Shown in pieces: positions 27,339 to 37,402 of a stretch of 64,000 bases of DNA. Under the pieces are notes generated by a model that was given only the letters and a program-made list of their open reading frames with translations, was not told the origin of the DNA and did no database searches. The stretch covers positions 1-64,000 of the forward strand of contig JABGXW010000108.1 of NCBI GenBank assembly GCA_018675575.1, read 5' to 3'. The position numbers and the translations under genes are program-made. Each line of letters starts with the position of its first letter. The first letter of the stretch is position 1. The stretch comes from Bacteriovoracaceae bacterium. GTDB taxonomy: Bacteria; Bdellovibrionota; Bacteriovoracia; Bacteriovoracales; Bacteriovoracaceae.

Positions 27339-28532
27339 TTACTTATCGAGTTCCACTGCAAAAGCTACTGCCATTCTAGCGAACTTAGCAGCGTGAGAAG
27401 CAGTATTCCTTGATTGGGAGATTGTATCTCTAGAAGTATGAATATTTCTATTCATATCTCTTTTCTTTGCCTCAAATGGCATAGAAGCTGGAAATCCAGC
27501 ATTTGTCCATGAAGCATGATCAGAACAAGCATATCCACACTTATCATATCCCCAAGAAACTCCTGATACGTACTCATCAATAATATTACCAATGAATGCA
27601 TTTTGGTTTGCGTTAGTAAAATCTGTCATCATAACAATATCAAGATCAGACCCATTAAAGTTGGTCATATCTAATTGCATTACACCTATTACATTTGCAT
27701 TACTTGCATTAAAAGATTGAGCAATTTCTTTTGAACCTCTAAGTCCAACTTCTTCAGCTGCGTAGCCCATAAACTTAATCGTTTTATCTGGTTGGTAGTT
27801 ACCTGCAACAAGCACTCTAATAACTTCCGTAATTGTCGAGATTCCAGATGCATTATCATCAGCACCAGGAGCACGGGCCCTTGATCCACCAAAATAACCG
27901 GCAATTGAATCTGCATGTCCACCAATCACAATCACTTCCTTAGGAGACTTAGAACCTGTAATCGTCAAGATAACAGAAGGTTGTGCCCAAGCCCGATGTT
28001 GAAAGTATTCAACTTTAGCATCAGATCTACCACTTACCAATCCTTCCCAAGTCTCTTTAACAAACTTTTGAGAAGCAACGCCTGTTTGCGATTTATAGTA
28101 TCTATTATTAAATGTTGATAATTTTTCAATTGTATTTTTAATATTATTTGCTGTTACTGCTGCAACTAATGGCCTTACAATATCATTTTGATTGATTGCA
28201 TAGTCTGCAAAGATTGACTTAGTAGCAAATGATTTATTTCCAATATTATTTAATTCTTTCTCAGCAGCTTCTAGGCTATCATGAAAAATAAATCCTCCAC
28301 ATCTATTGAATTGCTCATGCATTTCATGGGAAAGAGAATTTACATCATCTTCATCTATTTCGATGATAGAAATATCTGAGTTTGATTTCAATTCCTTCAT
28401 ACTAGAATTAAATTTTTGTAAGCTCATAGATGAAGCGTCTTTGCCAATGGTGATCCATTTTTTCGCGCCTGCAAATGATGTACTTGAGAAACTGAGAATA
28501 AATACTAAGATTAGTAACAATTTAGAATTCAT
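27339..28532 (-). CDS. Secreted M28-family aminopeptidase
   Basis: 397 residues with a signal peptide (cut near residue 21 after TSFA). The zinc ligands of the M28 metallopeptidases are present in order: VIGGHADS, PGADDNASG, AAEEVGLRG, a Met-Asn-neighbouring Asp in LDMTNFNG, and CSDHASW. The nearest described relatives are bacterial leucyl aminopeptidases. It would act in the periplasm or be released, trimming peptides that the Opp system could import. Two cysteines near CGYACSD may form a disulfide. The gene has its own terminator; a good SD (GGAGGG) precedes the start. Confidence 0.9.
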   Translation of the reverse strand: MNSKLLLILVFILSFSSTSFAGAKKWITIGKDASSMSLQKFNSSMKELKSNSDISIIEIDEDDVNSLSHEMHEQFNRCGGFIFHDSLEAAEKELNNIGNKSFATKSIFADYAINQNDIVRPLVAAVTANNIKNTIEKLSTFNNRYYKSQTGVASQKFVKETWEGLVSGRSDAKVEYFQHRAWAQPSVILTITGSKSPKEVIVIGGHADSIAGYFGGSRARAPGADDNASGISTITEVIRVLVAGNYQPDKTIKFMGYAAEEVGLRGSKEIAQSFNASNANVIGVMQLDMTNFNGSDLDIVMMTDFTNANQNAFIGNIIDEYVSGVSWGYDKCGYACSDHASWTNAGFPASMPFEAKKRDMNRNIHTSRDTISQSRNTASHAAKFARMAVAFAVELDK

Positions 28533-28816
28533 ATAACCCTCCGGTGGTTAAAGTAACAGCCTGATCTTCCTGATCTAATAGAATTATAGATATATTACTA
28601 TATAGTAAAAATTTAGCTTCAATTAAGTTCTTACAAATGTTCTCTCTAAATATCGTTAAAAGAGAGTTATTTTAAGAAATGTGAGCTAGATGGAAGACTT
28701 CTTAACAAAAACTCATTATTTTAGAAGAAGTTTTCAATTTACCAGCCGAATGCAATAGTGTTTAATTCGGGTATTAAATGAATTATACTTAGCAGAACAA
28801 TATAAATAGGAAACCG
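28533..28816. other. Divergent intergenic region (M28 peptidase / MFS)
   Basis: 284 AT-rich bases. An interrupted inverted repeat CTCTCT (28642-28647) / AGAGAG (28661-28666) is present, nothing else convincing. Promoters of both flanking genes should be here. Confidence 0.4.
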
Positions 28817-30067
28817 GTGCCAAACGTATTAAAGCTTCCCAATTTTAGAAGACTATTTTTATCTGGATTCTTCAGTGAAATGGGTTCATTTATCACTGAA
28901 ACGGCCCTGATGCTGTTTGTTTTTCAAATATCAGGACAAAACAAAGCCTACCTAGGCATCACCAGAGCGGCATTTCTCACCTTTCTCACTCTTGGTAGTA
29001 TACTTGGTGGACCGCTTGGACAAAAATATAATCGCAAGAAAATTCTTATCTTCAGTAATCTCTGTAGAATCCCGTTAATGATATCTTTAATTTTTTCTAG
29101 TCACCTAATACTCATTATCGCAGTTAATTCGCTGATTGCTTTTTTTACAGGTCTTTATAATCCTTCTCGCCATACTATGGTTAACGATCTCGTTCCTCCA
29201 AAAGATATTCCATCCGCAAACTCAATATTCAGTTCTACTATGGCAATTTTACATATTGTTGGACCTTTCGTTGGAGCTTTTGCATTTACTTATTTTAATG
29301 GAATTACAGAAGTACTTAGTTTTGATTTGTTTACATATTTTATAGGTGTATTTTTATTAATGAAGATAAATTACCACCCCCCTAAGAATATAAATGAAAA
29401 CATAGAAGAACATAATTTTTTCACTGAAATAAATAATGCCCTAAAGCTTGTCCTTAAAAGATTAGATCTTATTTCCCTCTATTTAAATTGTATTGTCGGT
29501 GGACTATGTATTGGGGTTTTGATTCCATTACTGCTCCCATTTGTTACGGAGGTATTACACCAAGGTCAAAGGCAGTACGGGATACTTCTCTCTATATTTG
29601 GATTAGGTGGAATCGTAGGCGCCATATCTTCTTCTAAATTGTCCCAATACTTGAAACCCGGTAAAATAGTTACATATTGTATTTGCCTCGAAGCTATTAT
29701 CATGAATGTTTGGATTCAAGTTCATCATTATTATTTTTCATTAATAGTGATATTCATATGGGGGGTCTTCGTATTCCTTCGTCTTCCCTCACAGCTTAAT
29801 TATCTTTCATTAACAGTTGAGACCAAGTTCTTAACAAGAGCTCATTCATTATTAGACTTATCATTTGTTATTCCAAATATAGCAGGGGGGATATTCATCG
29901 GTTATTTAGGAAACTCCTTCACTGCGCAGAAACTTTTAGAAATTGTGGGAATTGCCTTCTTAATAATGACGATTCCGAGATTCTTTTTAAAAGAAATGAA
30001 GGCATTAAATAACTCATCTCTAGAACAAGTTTCTAGAGATGAAGCTGCCCAAGATAAAACGATCTAA
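28817..30067 (+). CDS. MFS transporter
   Basis: 416 residues with about 12 hydrophobic spans and the major-facilitator hallmark GGPLGQKYNRKKI between spans 2 and 3, which is the motif A loop. It looks like the DHA3/macrolide-exporter-like group of efflux proteins. Substrate unknown. GTG start with AGGA upstream. The last codons contain a perfect 12-bp inverted repeat. The stop overlaps the convergent M3 peptidase by four bases. Confidence 0.82.
   Translation: MPNVLKLPNFRRLFLSGFFSEMGSFITETALMLFVFQISGQNKAYLGITRAAFLTFLTLGSILGGPLGQKYNRKKILIFSNLCRIPLMISLIFSSHLILIIAVNSLIAFFTGLYNPSRHTMVNDLVPPKDIPSANSIFSSTMAILHIVGPFVGAFAFTYFNGITEVLSFDLFTYFIGVFLLMKINYHPPKNINENIEEHNFFTEINNALKLVLKRLDLISLYLNCIVGGLCIGVLIPLLLPFVTEVLHQGQRQYGILLSIFGLGGIVGAISSSKLSQYLKPGKIVTYCICLEAIIMNVWIQVHHYYFSLIVIFIWGVFVFLRLPSQLNYLSLTVETKFLTRAHSLLDLSFVIPNIAGGIFIGYLGNSFTAQKLLEIVGIAFLIMTIPRFFLKEMKALNNSSLEQVSRDEAAQDKTI
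30014..30042 (-). repeat. Perfect 12-bp inverted repeat inside the 3' end of the MFS gene
   Basis: TCATCTCTAGAA (30014-30025) pairs with TTCTAGAGATGA (30031-30042) around a five-base loop. It lies about 22 bases past the stop of the convergent M3 peptidase gene and may serve as its terminator, although the following sequence (GTTATTTAATG) is only weakly T-rich. Confidence 0.5.
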
Positions 30068-32100
30068 GAGATTATTAATCCGCCTCTTTTCAACAATGCT
30101 TTAGGTGAAGGCCCTGCTCCTCTAAACCTTTTATATAAAGTCATTGGATGCTCTGATGCCCCTTTGGACAGAATATTTTCCTTGAATGAGTTTGCCACTT
30201 CTTTATTAAAAATACCTTTTTCTTTAAATAATTCAAACGCATCAGCATCTAGTACTTCAGCCCATTTATAGGAATAGTATCCAGCACTGTACCCTCCTTG
30301 AAAAATATGACCAAACGAAGTTGACCAATTAGCTTCTTTTACACTAGGTAGAACTTCTGCTCCTTTGGCAGCCTCTTCTTCAAAGGACTTCACCGAAGTG
30401 ACTTCAGAAAGGTCCCCTGTATGCCAAGCCATGTCAATTAAACTAAAACTCATCTGTCTTAATGTATTTCGTCCCTCATGAAAGTTAGAGCTATCTTTTA
30501 TTTTTTTAATTAATTCTTTAGGAATTTTTTCTCCAGTTTTATAATGTTTCGCAAACAAATCAAGACATTCGCTTTCTTCGACCCAATTTTCTAAAATTTG
30601 TGAAGGTAATTCCACAAAATCCCAGCAGACGTTTGCTCCAGAAAGGTCTTGAAATCGACACTGAGATAATAAACTATGTAATGAATGTCCAAATTCATGG
30701 AATAATGTTTTCACTTCATTAAAAGTTAACAGTGAAGGAAGGTCATCAGTTGGTTTAGTAAAATTGCATACGATGGAAACATGTGGCCTGATATCTTGGG
30801 ACAAAGTTGAACGTTGCTCTCTATAATTTGTCATCCATGCACCGTTACTCTTACTCTCGCGAGGGAAGAAATCTGCATATAAAACACCTACATGCTTCCC
30901 GCCTAAAGTTTGAACTTCGTAGACTTGAACATCTTTATGATATGTTGGAATATCTCTTCGGATTTTAAATTTTAAATCATACAATAACTCAGCGACTTTA
31001 AATGCTCCTCCAACCACATTCTCCAATTTAAAATAAGGTTTAAGTATTTCATCATCGAGATCAAACCTATCCTTTTTTAGTTTTTCTGCATAAAAAGAAT
31101 AGTCCCATGCCATTAGTTTTTCTGGTCCTTGTCGCTTAAGTGCAAAAGCCTGCAGATCAGAAATTTCTTTTTCTGCAACAGGCTTAGCATGAGAAACCAT
31201 ATCTTTAATAAAATTCATTACTCTTTCAGGATTTTCAGCCATTCTTTCTTCAAGTGTAAAGTGAGCATGAGTTCTGTAACCTAATAAGGTTGCACGTTTA
31301 AATCTTAATTTCGAAATTTCAATTACATTTTTTTCATTATTAAATTCATTTTCAGAGGCACATTTTGAAGCATATGCTATAAAAAGCTCTTCACGTAAAA
31401 CTCTATTTTCAGAATAAGTCATAAAAGCGACAAAGCTTGGATAATCCAAAGTAAAGGTCCAAGTATTTTCTTTTTTCTTCTCTTTTGCAGTTATCCTAGC
31501 GGCATCAACAGCAAAAGATGGCAATCCAGCTAAATCATCTAAATTTGTGATATTTAATTCATAAGCGTTGGTGGCCTTCAAGGTATTTTCACCAAACGAT
31601 AATGTTAATTTTGAGAGTTGCTGGTCAATAGCTCTTAACTCAGTTTTCTCAGCCTTATTTAATAAAGCTCCATTTCTAACAAAAGATTTATATTTCTTTT
31701 TAAGCAATGACATTTCTTCAACTGACAAGTTTAGGTTTGCCTTGGCGTCCCATATTTTTTTAACTCGTGAAAATAATCTCTCATTTAATAAAATATCATT
31801 TGAGTGATCTGTTAGCAGAGGAGAAAATTCTTTTGCTACTGCCTGAAGCTCATCGTCAGTTTTTGCATTCATCAAATTAAAGAATACACTTGCAATAACA
31901 CCTACATATTCACCAGTTAGATCTAAAGCTTCAATTGTATTTCTAAAGGTTTCTTTCTCATCATTATCAATTAAGTTTTGTATCTCTTGCTTTTCTAGAT
32001 TAATGGCCTTTATAAGACTTGGTAAATAGTCTTCAGTTTTGATTAAATCAAAAGGAATTGTATCGAATGGTGTTTCGAATTTTTTAAAAAATGCGCTCAT
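30064..32100 (-). CDS. M3-family oligopeptidase
   Basis: 678 residues, the size of oligopeptidase A/Dcp. The zinc motif HEFGH is at 468-472 with the third ligand E497 in FVELPSQ. The region HEGRNTLRQMSFSLIDMAW and the GGYSAGYYSYKWAEVLDADAF segment near the end are typical of M3 enzymes. It degrades short peptides in the cytoplasm and would finish off what the Opp importer brings in. No signal peptide. ATG start, seven bases from the next gene upstream on the same strand. Confidence 0.93.
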   Translation of the reverse strand: MSAFFKKFETPFDTIPFDLIKTEDYLPSLIKAINLEKQEIQNLIDNDEKETFRNTIEALDLTGEYVGVIASVFFNLMNAKTDDELQAVAKEFSPLLTDHSNDILLNERLFSRVKKIWDAKANLNLSVEEMSLLKKKYKSFVRNGALLNKAEKTELRAIDQQLSKLTLSFGENTLKATNAYELNITNLDDLAGLPSFAVDAARITAKEKKKENTWTFTLDYPSFVAFMTYSENRVLREELFIAYASKCASENEFNNEKNVIEISKLRFKRATLLGYRTHAHFTLEERMAENPERVMNFIKDMVSHAKPVAEKEISDLQAFALKRQGPEKLMAWDYSFYAEKLKKDRFDLDDEILKPYFKLENVVGGAFKVAELLYDLKFKIRRDIPTYHKDVQVYEVQTLGGKHVGVLYADFFPRESKSNGAWMTNYREQRSTLSQDIRPHVSIVCNFTKPTDDLPSLLTFNEVKTLFHEFGHSLHSLLSQCRFQDLSGANVCWDFVELPSQILENWVEESECLDLFAKHYKTGEKIPKELIKKIKDSSNFHEGRNTLRQMSFSLIDMAWHTGDLSEVTSVKSFEEEAAKGAEVLPSVKEANWSTSFGHIFQGGYSAGYYSYKWAEVLDADAFELFKEKGIFNKEVANSFKENILSKGASEHPMTLYKRFRGAGPSPKALLKRGGLIIS

Positions 32101-32106
32101 GTAGAC

Positions 32107-33372
32107 CTACTTTTGTGATTGAATATTAGCACTTTCTTTATGAAATTGCTGAAGACATATTATCCACGCGCACAGAGAAATAGCTAGTAAACTATTTACA
32201 AAAATGGAGGATTGAAAAAAAATAAGAAGTAATGAGATTAACCCCTTACCAAAACGGTAGATTATCATGTCGACAATATATTTCGCACCATACTTCTGCT
32301 CTGCGGCAAGCGGAAAGTAAAGTAATTCCTTGGCAGCTGAGAATAAAGAATAATCTAGACCTTTAAATAATATAAAAGCTCCGGCCACAGGTGCTAGAAT
32401 ATTTCCTCCAAGAATTAAGCCTCCCAACGCAATAATTGAGTAAAATACTGGTATAAAATTATGCACAGTTTTTAATTTAAAAAATTGAAATGCCATAGGA
32501 ATAATAAATATTTGAGTACAGAGACTCACAATATTAATATAAGCATAGATAGTTCCTAAGCGACGTGTTTTCTCCAATTTATCAGGAACTAAGGAGTTAA
32601 ATATTAGATTAAATTTAAAGTTGGCCAAATTAATGACAAATTGAGATAGCAAAACAATGAGTGCTAAGAGAAATACAAATTTTTTGATATAGCGAATTGA
32701 AGAAAGAGGGGAGACCTTGCTTTTTTTTGATAAGTCCTTATTATGCGATAGGCAAAACTTACGGCTTGTAAAATTAAAAACTAGACCCGAAATAAGCAAT
32801 ATGGATGAACCAATTATCAATATAGTCAATGAGGAATAGCTATATGTAAGCTTTGTAGTAAGTAGGCCTCCAATTATTCCTCCAACACTAGAAATAGCAC
32901 CAAGCGGACCAAATAAAATTTTAGCTTCTGATTCTACTAATATTGTATTTATAAATCCTAAAGTGAGGTGAATTAAAAGAACAATATAGATTTCTTTCCA
33001 GATAAATAAAGGATAGGCCCACCAATTAAGACCGTTCTCCAATGCGTAAATGCTAAAAATAAAAAAAAGGAACGATAATAGCACCGTTATCTGGAATAGT
33101 TTTTGTATAGAAAGTTGTATCTGAAATTTACTATACAAGGTTATTGAAATGCTTAAACCAATAATTGAATACAACCAGACAAGAGGAGTTTTCTCAGCTC
33201 CAAATCCTGTTAGAAAAATAGAAGTCACTGTTGAACGTATTATAGGGTATGTAAATAAGAGTATGAACATCACGAGACAAGAAAGAGGTAACGATTTTTT
33301 TCTTTCTTCATCGAGTTCGGACACTCCAGCTTTTATATCAACTATTAGCTTTATTATGGTCTTCAAGCACAT
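32107..33372 (-). CDS. Npt/TLC-like nucleotide transporter family membrane protein
   Basis: 421 residues with 11-12 membrane spans. The segment AKILFGPLGAISSVGGIIGGLL and, near the end, KELLYFPLAAEQKYGAKYIVDMIIYRFGKG are typical of the NTP/NDP exchange (MFS_TLC) family, found as Npt proteins in Chlamydiae, Rickettsiae and some free-living bacteria. Many family members are of unproven substrate. Two starts are possible: ATG 33372, directly touching GGAAGG, and TTG two codons later at better spacing. It may share a transcript with the M3 peptidase downstream. Confidence 0.65.
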   Translation of the reverse strand: MCLKTIIKLIVDIKAGVSELDEERKKSLPLSCLVMFILLFTYPIIRSTVTSIFLTGFGAEKTPLVWLYSIIGLSISITLYSKFQIQLSIQKLFQITVLLSFLFFIFSIYALENGLNWWAYPLFIWKEIYIVLLIHLTLGFINTILVESEAKILFGPLGAISSVGGIIGGLLTTKLTYSYSSLTILIIGSSILLISGLVFNFTSRKFCLSHNKDLSKKSKVSPLSSIRYIKKFVFLLALIVLLSQFVINLANFKFNLIFNSLVPDKLEKTRRLGTIYAYINIVSLCTQIFIIPMAFQFFKLKTVHNFIPVFYSIIALGGLILGGNILAPVAGAFILFKGLDYSLFSAAKELLYFPLAAEQKYGAKYIVDMIIYRFGKGLISLLLIFFQSSIFVNSLLAISLCAWIICLQQFHKESANIQSQK

Positions 33373-33430
33373 CCTTCCCGTCTCACTAGAATTTCATTAT
33401 TCAAGTATAATAAATACTTAGAAGTTTAAT

Positions 33431-34234
33431 ATGGAGAAAATCTTGACCCATGAGAGTTTCACTGAGAATAATGATCAGTTAGATTTATGTATCGCCATGC
33501 CAGCATATAACGAAGAAGAGTGTATTGAAAAAGTTATAAAGGAATGGAACGACGGATTTTCAGGTTTGAATATTAAATATAAGCTCGTAGTTGTCAATGA
33601 TGGCTCTAGAGATAAAACTCTTGAAAAGCTAAAAGAGCTAGCAAATAAAATTCCAGAACTATTGATTTTAGACCAAGAAAATCAAGGTCACGGTGTTGCA
33701 TTAAGATACGCTTACGATGAATGCTTAAATCTTAATCCCAAGTGGATTTTTCAAACTGATTCCGATGATCAATTTAAATTTCATGATTTTGGAAAGTTAT
33801 GGGAAAAACGAAATGATTATGTATTTCTTTTGGGGCATCGTAAGAATAGACATGATCCGGCCATGCGTTTGTTGATAACAAAAATCCTAAAGCTCATATT
33901 AAAAACAATTTTCACATTTAGGATAGTAGATGCGAATGTTCCATTTCGTCTTTTAAACACATCTTACTTTAGAATTGTTTTAAAATATATTCCAAAAGAT
34001 TTTTTTGCACCAAATATATTTCTAACAGTACTGGCCTATAAGTCTGGCCTATCTGTCTTTGTTACACCTGTAGAACATATCGAAAGACAGACAGGTGTTG
34101 TATCAATTGTTTCTACTAGACTTCTAAAGGCCTGCCTGCAATCATTTTGGGAGTTGATTAAATTTAGAGTCGGACTCACGTTTATTGCGTTAAAGATTAA
34201 AAAGGAAATCAGGCAAGGAAATAATCTTGATTAA
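33431..34234 (+). CDS. GT2 family glycosyltransferase (polyprenol-phosphate sugar synthase type)
   Basis: 267 residues of the DPM1/ArnC-like family 2 glycosyltransferases. AMPAYNEEECI, VVNDGSRDKT and the QTDSDDQF DxD site are present, and the C-terminal part is basic and amphipathic with no long membrane domain. It probably charges a polyprenyl phosphate with a sugar, for use by the membrane transferase two genes downstream. It overlaps the FAD protein by eight bases. Confidence 0.82.
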   Translation: MEKILTHESFTENNDQLDLCIAMPAYNEEECIEKVIKEWNDGFSGLNIKYKLVVVNDGSRDKTLEKLKELANKIPELLILDQENQGHGVALRYAYDECLNLNPKWIFQTDSDDQFKFHDFGKLWEKRNDYVFLLGHRKNRHDPAMRLLITKILKLILKTIFTFRIVDANVPFRLLNTSYFRIVLKYIPKDFFAPNIFLTVLAYKSGLSVFVTPVEHIERQTGVVSIVSTRLLKACLQSFWELIKFRVGLTFIALKIKKEIRQGNNLD

Positions 34235-35594
34235 GCAAATAAAATATCTCGTTGCTGGAGGCGGTCCATGCGGAATTGGAGCGGCTTTAAGATTACAAGA
34301 GCTTGGAGAAAATGATTTTCTCGTACTAGAGAAAGAGGATTATGCCGGAGGACTGGCAACGAGTTTTGTTGATGCACAGGGTTTTACCTGGGATGTTGGT
34401 GGTCATGTTCAATTTTCTCATTATAAATATTTCGATAAAATTATGGAAAAGGCCCTCGGAAAAACGGGTTGGCTTACCCATGAAAGAGCTTCTTTCATAT
34501 GGATGAAAGATCGATTTATCCCTTACCCATTGCAAAATAATATTCACAGACTACCTGAAGATATTTTTAAAGAATGTTTTGAGGGTCTTGAGAAAGCACT
34601 GGCCAACAATTCCTCAAACAGCTTAAAGAATTTTAAAGACTGGCTGCTCGCATCTTTTGGTGAAGGAATCGCAAGTCATTTCCTACTTCCTTATAATTAC
34701 AAAGTTTGGGCCTACCATCCAGAAAAAATGCAATATGGCTGGATTGGCGAAAGAGTATCTGTTGTAGACATAGAGAGAATAAAAAAAAATATTGAAGAAG
34801 ATAAAGATGATATTTCATGGGGACCAAATAATACTTTCCAATTTCCAAAGTTTGGTGGAACAGGTGCGATCTGGAAAAGCCTCGCATCCATGATTAAGCC
34901 GTCCAAGATCTCCCTCGCAACAGAAATAGATACCATTGATTCGGATAACAATATTGTTACAACAAAAAATGGCGAAAAGATTGAATATCAATACCTACTC
35001 TCAACCATGCCTCTTGATATCTTATGCTCAAAAATATCACCTATGCCAGAGGCCATAAGCTCAAAGAGTAAAGAGCTTCTTTATTCTTCTACCCATATAG
35101 TAGGAATTGGAGTTGAGGGACCAACCCCGAAACATTTGGCAAAAAAATGTTGGCTCTACTTTCCGGAAAATAATTGTCCTTTTTATCGGGTCACGGTATT
35201 TTCTAATTACAGCCCTAACAATGTTCCTGATAATAATACCCAGTATTCTTTAATGACCGAAACAAGTGAATCTCCTGACAAGAAAGTATCAAGTGACAAT
35301 ATTTTACAAGAAACTATCGACGGGCTAATTGCATCTAAATTGTTAAATCCTAACCATAAAATTGTTTCTAAATTTTATAAAAGATTTGAATACGGTTACC
35401 CCACACCTTCTCTAACGAGGGATGAAGTATTGTGTTTATGTATTCCATATTTGGAAAAGAAAAATATATATTCCAGGGGACGATTTGGAGCTTGGAAGTA
35501 TGAGATTAGTAATCAGGATCATACCTTCATGCAAGGGGTTGAGTGGGTCAACAAAATGATAAACGGTGAACAAGAAGAAACTTTTACTTTATAA
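34227..35594 (+). CDS. FAD-dependent oxidoreductase (amine-oxidase / UDP-galactopyranose mutase-like)
   Basis: 455 residues. The N-terminus is a Rossmann dinucleotide fold (VAGGGPCGIGAALRL) followed by an acidic strand end and the motif YAGGLATSFVDAQGFTWDVGGHVQFSHY, the second FAD-binding signature. Proteins of this kind act as protoporphyrinogen oxidase-like, amine oxidase-like or UDP-galactopyranose mutase-like enzymes and often occur in polysaccharide loci. TTG start, supported by AAGGA upstream. The tight order GT2-FAD-Agl23 suggests it alters the sugar donor or glycan. Confidence 0.75.
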   Translation: MIKQIKYLVAGGGPCGIGAALRLQELGENDFLVLEKEDYAGGLATSFVDAQGFTWDVGGHVQFSHYKYFDKIMEKALGKTGWLTHERASFIWMKDRFIPYPLQNNIHRLPEDIFKECFEGLEKALANNSSNSLKNFKDWLLASFGEGIASHFLLPYNYKVWAYHPEKMQYGWIGERVSVVDIERIKKNIEEDKDDISWGPNNTFQFPKFGGTGAIWKSLASMIKPSKISLATEIDTIDSDNNIVTTKNGEKIEYQYLLSTMPLDILCSKISPMPEAISSKSKELLYSSTHIVGIGVEGPTPKHLAKKCWLYFPENNCPFYRVTVFSNYSPNNVPDNNTQYSLMTETSESPDKKVSSDNILQETIDGLIASKLLNPNHKIVSKFYKRFEYGYPTPSLTRDEVLCLCIPYLEKKNIYSRGRFGAWKYEISNQDHTFMQGVEWVNKMINGEQEETFTL

Positions 35595-35605
35595 AGAATG
35601 GAGCT

Positions 35606-37393
35606 ATGAAAAAGCAATTATCGCAGTCAAATAATAATGAGGCTTATAATAATACATTCTGGATTATTATAAGCTCACTTATACTACTCGGTATTCTATT
35701 AAGGTTTTTCCACATTGATCTTAGACCTTTTCACCATGATGAATCCCTAAATGCAATCTATGGGAGATATTTTTATCACCACCCCACCACTCATTATTAT
35801 AAGTATCACCCCATGCTGCATGGTCCATTCCTCTATTGCGTATACCCTTTTTGGTATCAAATTTTTGGGACAACAATTTCTTCAGCAAGGATCTTCATGG
35901 CAACGATGGGTTCAGCACTGCTATTTTTACCTTATATTTTTAGATCATACCTTAAATCAAACATAGTCCTATTATTAACAGGATTTCTGGCTACCGCCCC
36001 GTCCCTCATTTACTGGGCCAGATATGTGAGGCATGACTCACCAATGTTAATCGCTATTTCATTGTCTCTCATAGCATTCCTGTTTAAATGTCCTTGGAAA
36101 CGGGCCCTCTTATTTATCGTTCCTTTTATGGTTCAATTTACTATTAAAGAAAATGCATTTCTTCATTTTGCTATTCTTTTTCTCTATCTTTTTTATGAGG
36201 CCATATTCGTTAAGGTCTTTAAATGCGAAACTGAAACTTATTTAACGAAAGTACTCACATTTTGTAAAAAGAACATCATTCCGATTGTCGTTTCTGTGTT
36301 GATTGGTGCCTTTTTATTCATCCTTTTCTTCTCAGCTTTTTTTAATTATCCACAGGGAGTTTTAGATGGACTATATAGAAAGTCACTCGCCTACTGGGTT
36401 GAACAACATAACATCGATAGGATTAAAGGCCCCTTTATATATCAAATTCTTTTTCTTTCATGGTACGAGCAAGTATTTCTTATTGCTGTTATATCGCAAA
36501 TGTTTCACTTCTATATGAAAAGATCAAAGAATATTCGGATAATATTTTCGACTATCCTTCTTATATCCATACTCTTAAATCAATTAATTCCTGAAGCTAG
36601 ATTTAATTCAGGTTTCTTATCAGAGGTCTTAAAGCTTAAGTTGCCTTTAGATATTTATCCATTTGTAATTCTCATGTTTCATGCGGTTTTCTCTACTTCT
36701 ATCTTACTTCTGGAAAAAAAGAATAAGCTTGCCCTATTCAATTACCTTTTCACTGCCATGTTCTTCACTTATAGTCTCGTTGGAGAGAAAGTTCCCTGGT
36801 TGTCTCTATACCCTATCTACTTTGGTGTCATCTTTTTAAGTTTCTATTTGAGCGAAGAAGTCAGTGACTTTCATTTTTATTTTAAAACTACTTGGATGAA
36901 AGCTTTAATTGCTTTGTGTTTCTTATTTCAATTACGAATGGCAATAATGATTAACTACTCAAGAGCTGGACATGCAACGGAGTTAATATCACAAGTTCAT
37001 ACTTCAACACAGTATGAGAGTTTATTATTCAAACTTAAGTCTAAATTGGAGTCTAAACACTTGCCACGCCAGCATAAATTACTGATTCTGAAAGAAAATA
37101 CTTGGCCATTAACTTGGTATCTTTATGAAATACCTGGATTTTACTATATTCAAGGAATAACTCCTACCCAAGATTATGACTATGTACTTTCAAGCACTCA
37201 AGACAAAACAACACAAGATGCTTTAAAAGAAACTCATCATCTAATAAGAACGCCATTTCGATGGTGGTGGGTTCCTCCATACAAAACGATGACCTTTAAA
37301 CAATGGTTTAATTATGGCCTTAATCACAACCCGTGGACTGTAACAGGGACAATGGACGTGAATCTCTATATTAAAAAAGGTTTAACTCTTTAG
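35606..37393 (+). CDS. Agl23-like integral membrane glycosyltransferase
   Basis: 595 residues, about ten membrane spans. The first loop HIDLRPFHHDESLNAIYGRYF and the following YKYHPMLHGPFLY are the hallmark of the TIGR03663 group (flippase-associated Agl23), a GT-C transferase with ArnT/PMT-like architecture. ARYVRHDSP is the second conserved loop. The C-terminal about 150 residues form a soluble domain outside the membrane. It would transfer a polyprenyl-linked sugar to a protein or lipid on the periplasmic side. SD GGAG lies 6-7 bases before the ATG. Confidence 0.8.
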   Translation: MKKQLSQSNNNEAYNNTFWIIISSLILLGILLRFFHIDLRPFHHDESLNAIYGRYFYHHPTTHYYKYHPMLHGPFLYCVYPFWYQIFGTTISSARIFMATMGSALLFLPYIFRSYLKSNIVLLLTGFLATAPSLIYWARYVRHDSPMLIAISLSLIAFLFKCPWKRALLFIVPFMVQFTIKENAFLHFAILFLYLFYEAIFVKVFKCETETYLTKVLTFCKKNIIPIVVSVLIGAFLFILFFSAFFNYPQGVLDGLYRKSLAYWVEQHNIDRIKGPFIYQILFLSWYEQVFLIAVISQMFHFYMKRSKNIRIIFSTILLISILLNQLIPEARFNSGFLSEVLKLKLPLDIYPFVILMFHAVFSTSILLLEKKNKLALFNYLFTAMFFTYSLVGEKVPWLSLYPIYFGVIFLSFYLSEEVSDFHFYFKTTWMKALIALCFLFQLRMAIMINYSRAGHATELISQVHTSTQYESLLFKLKSKLESKHLPRQHKLLILKENTWPLTWYLYEIPGFYYIQGITPTQDYDYVLSSTQDKTTQDALKETHHLIRTPFRWWWVPPYKTMTFKQWFNYGLNHNPWTVTGTMDVNLYIKKGLTL

Positions 37394-37402
37394 CTCATTA
37401 AT

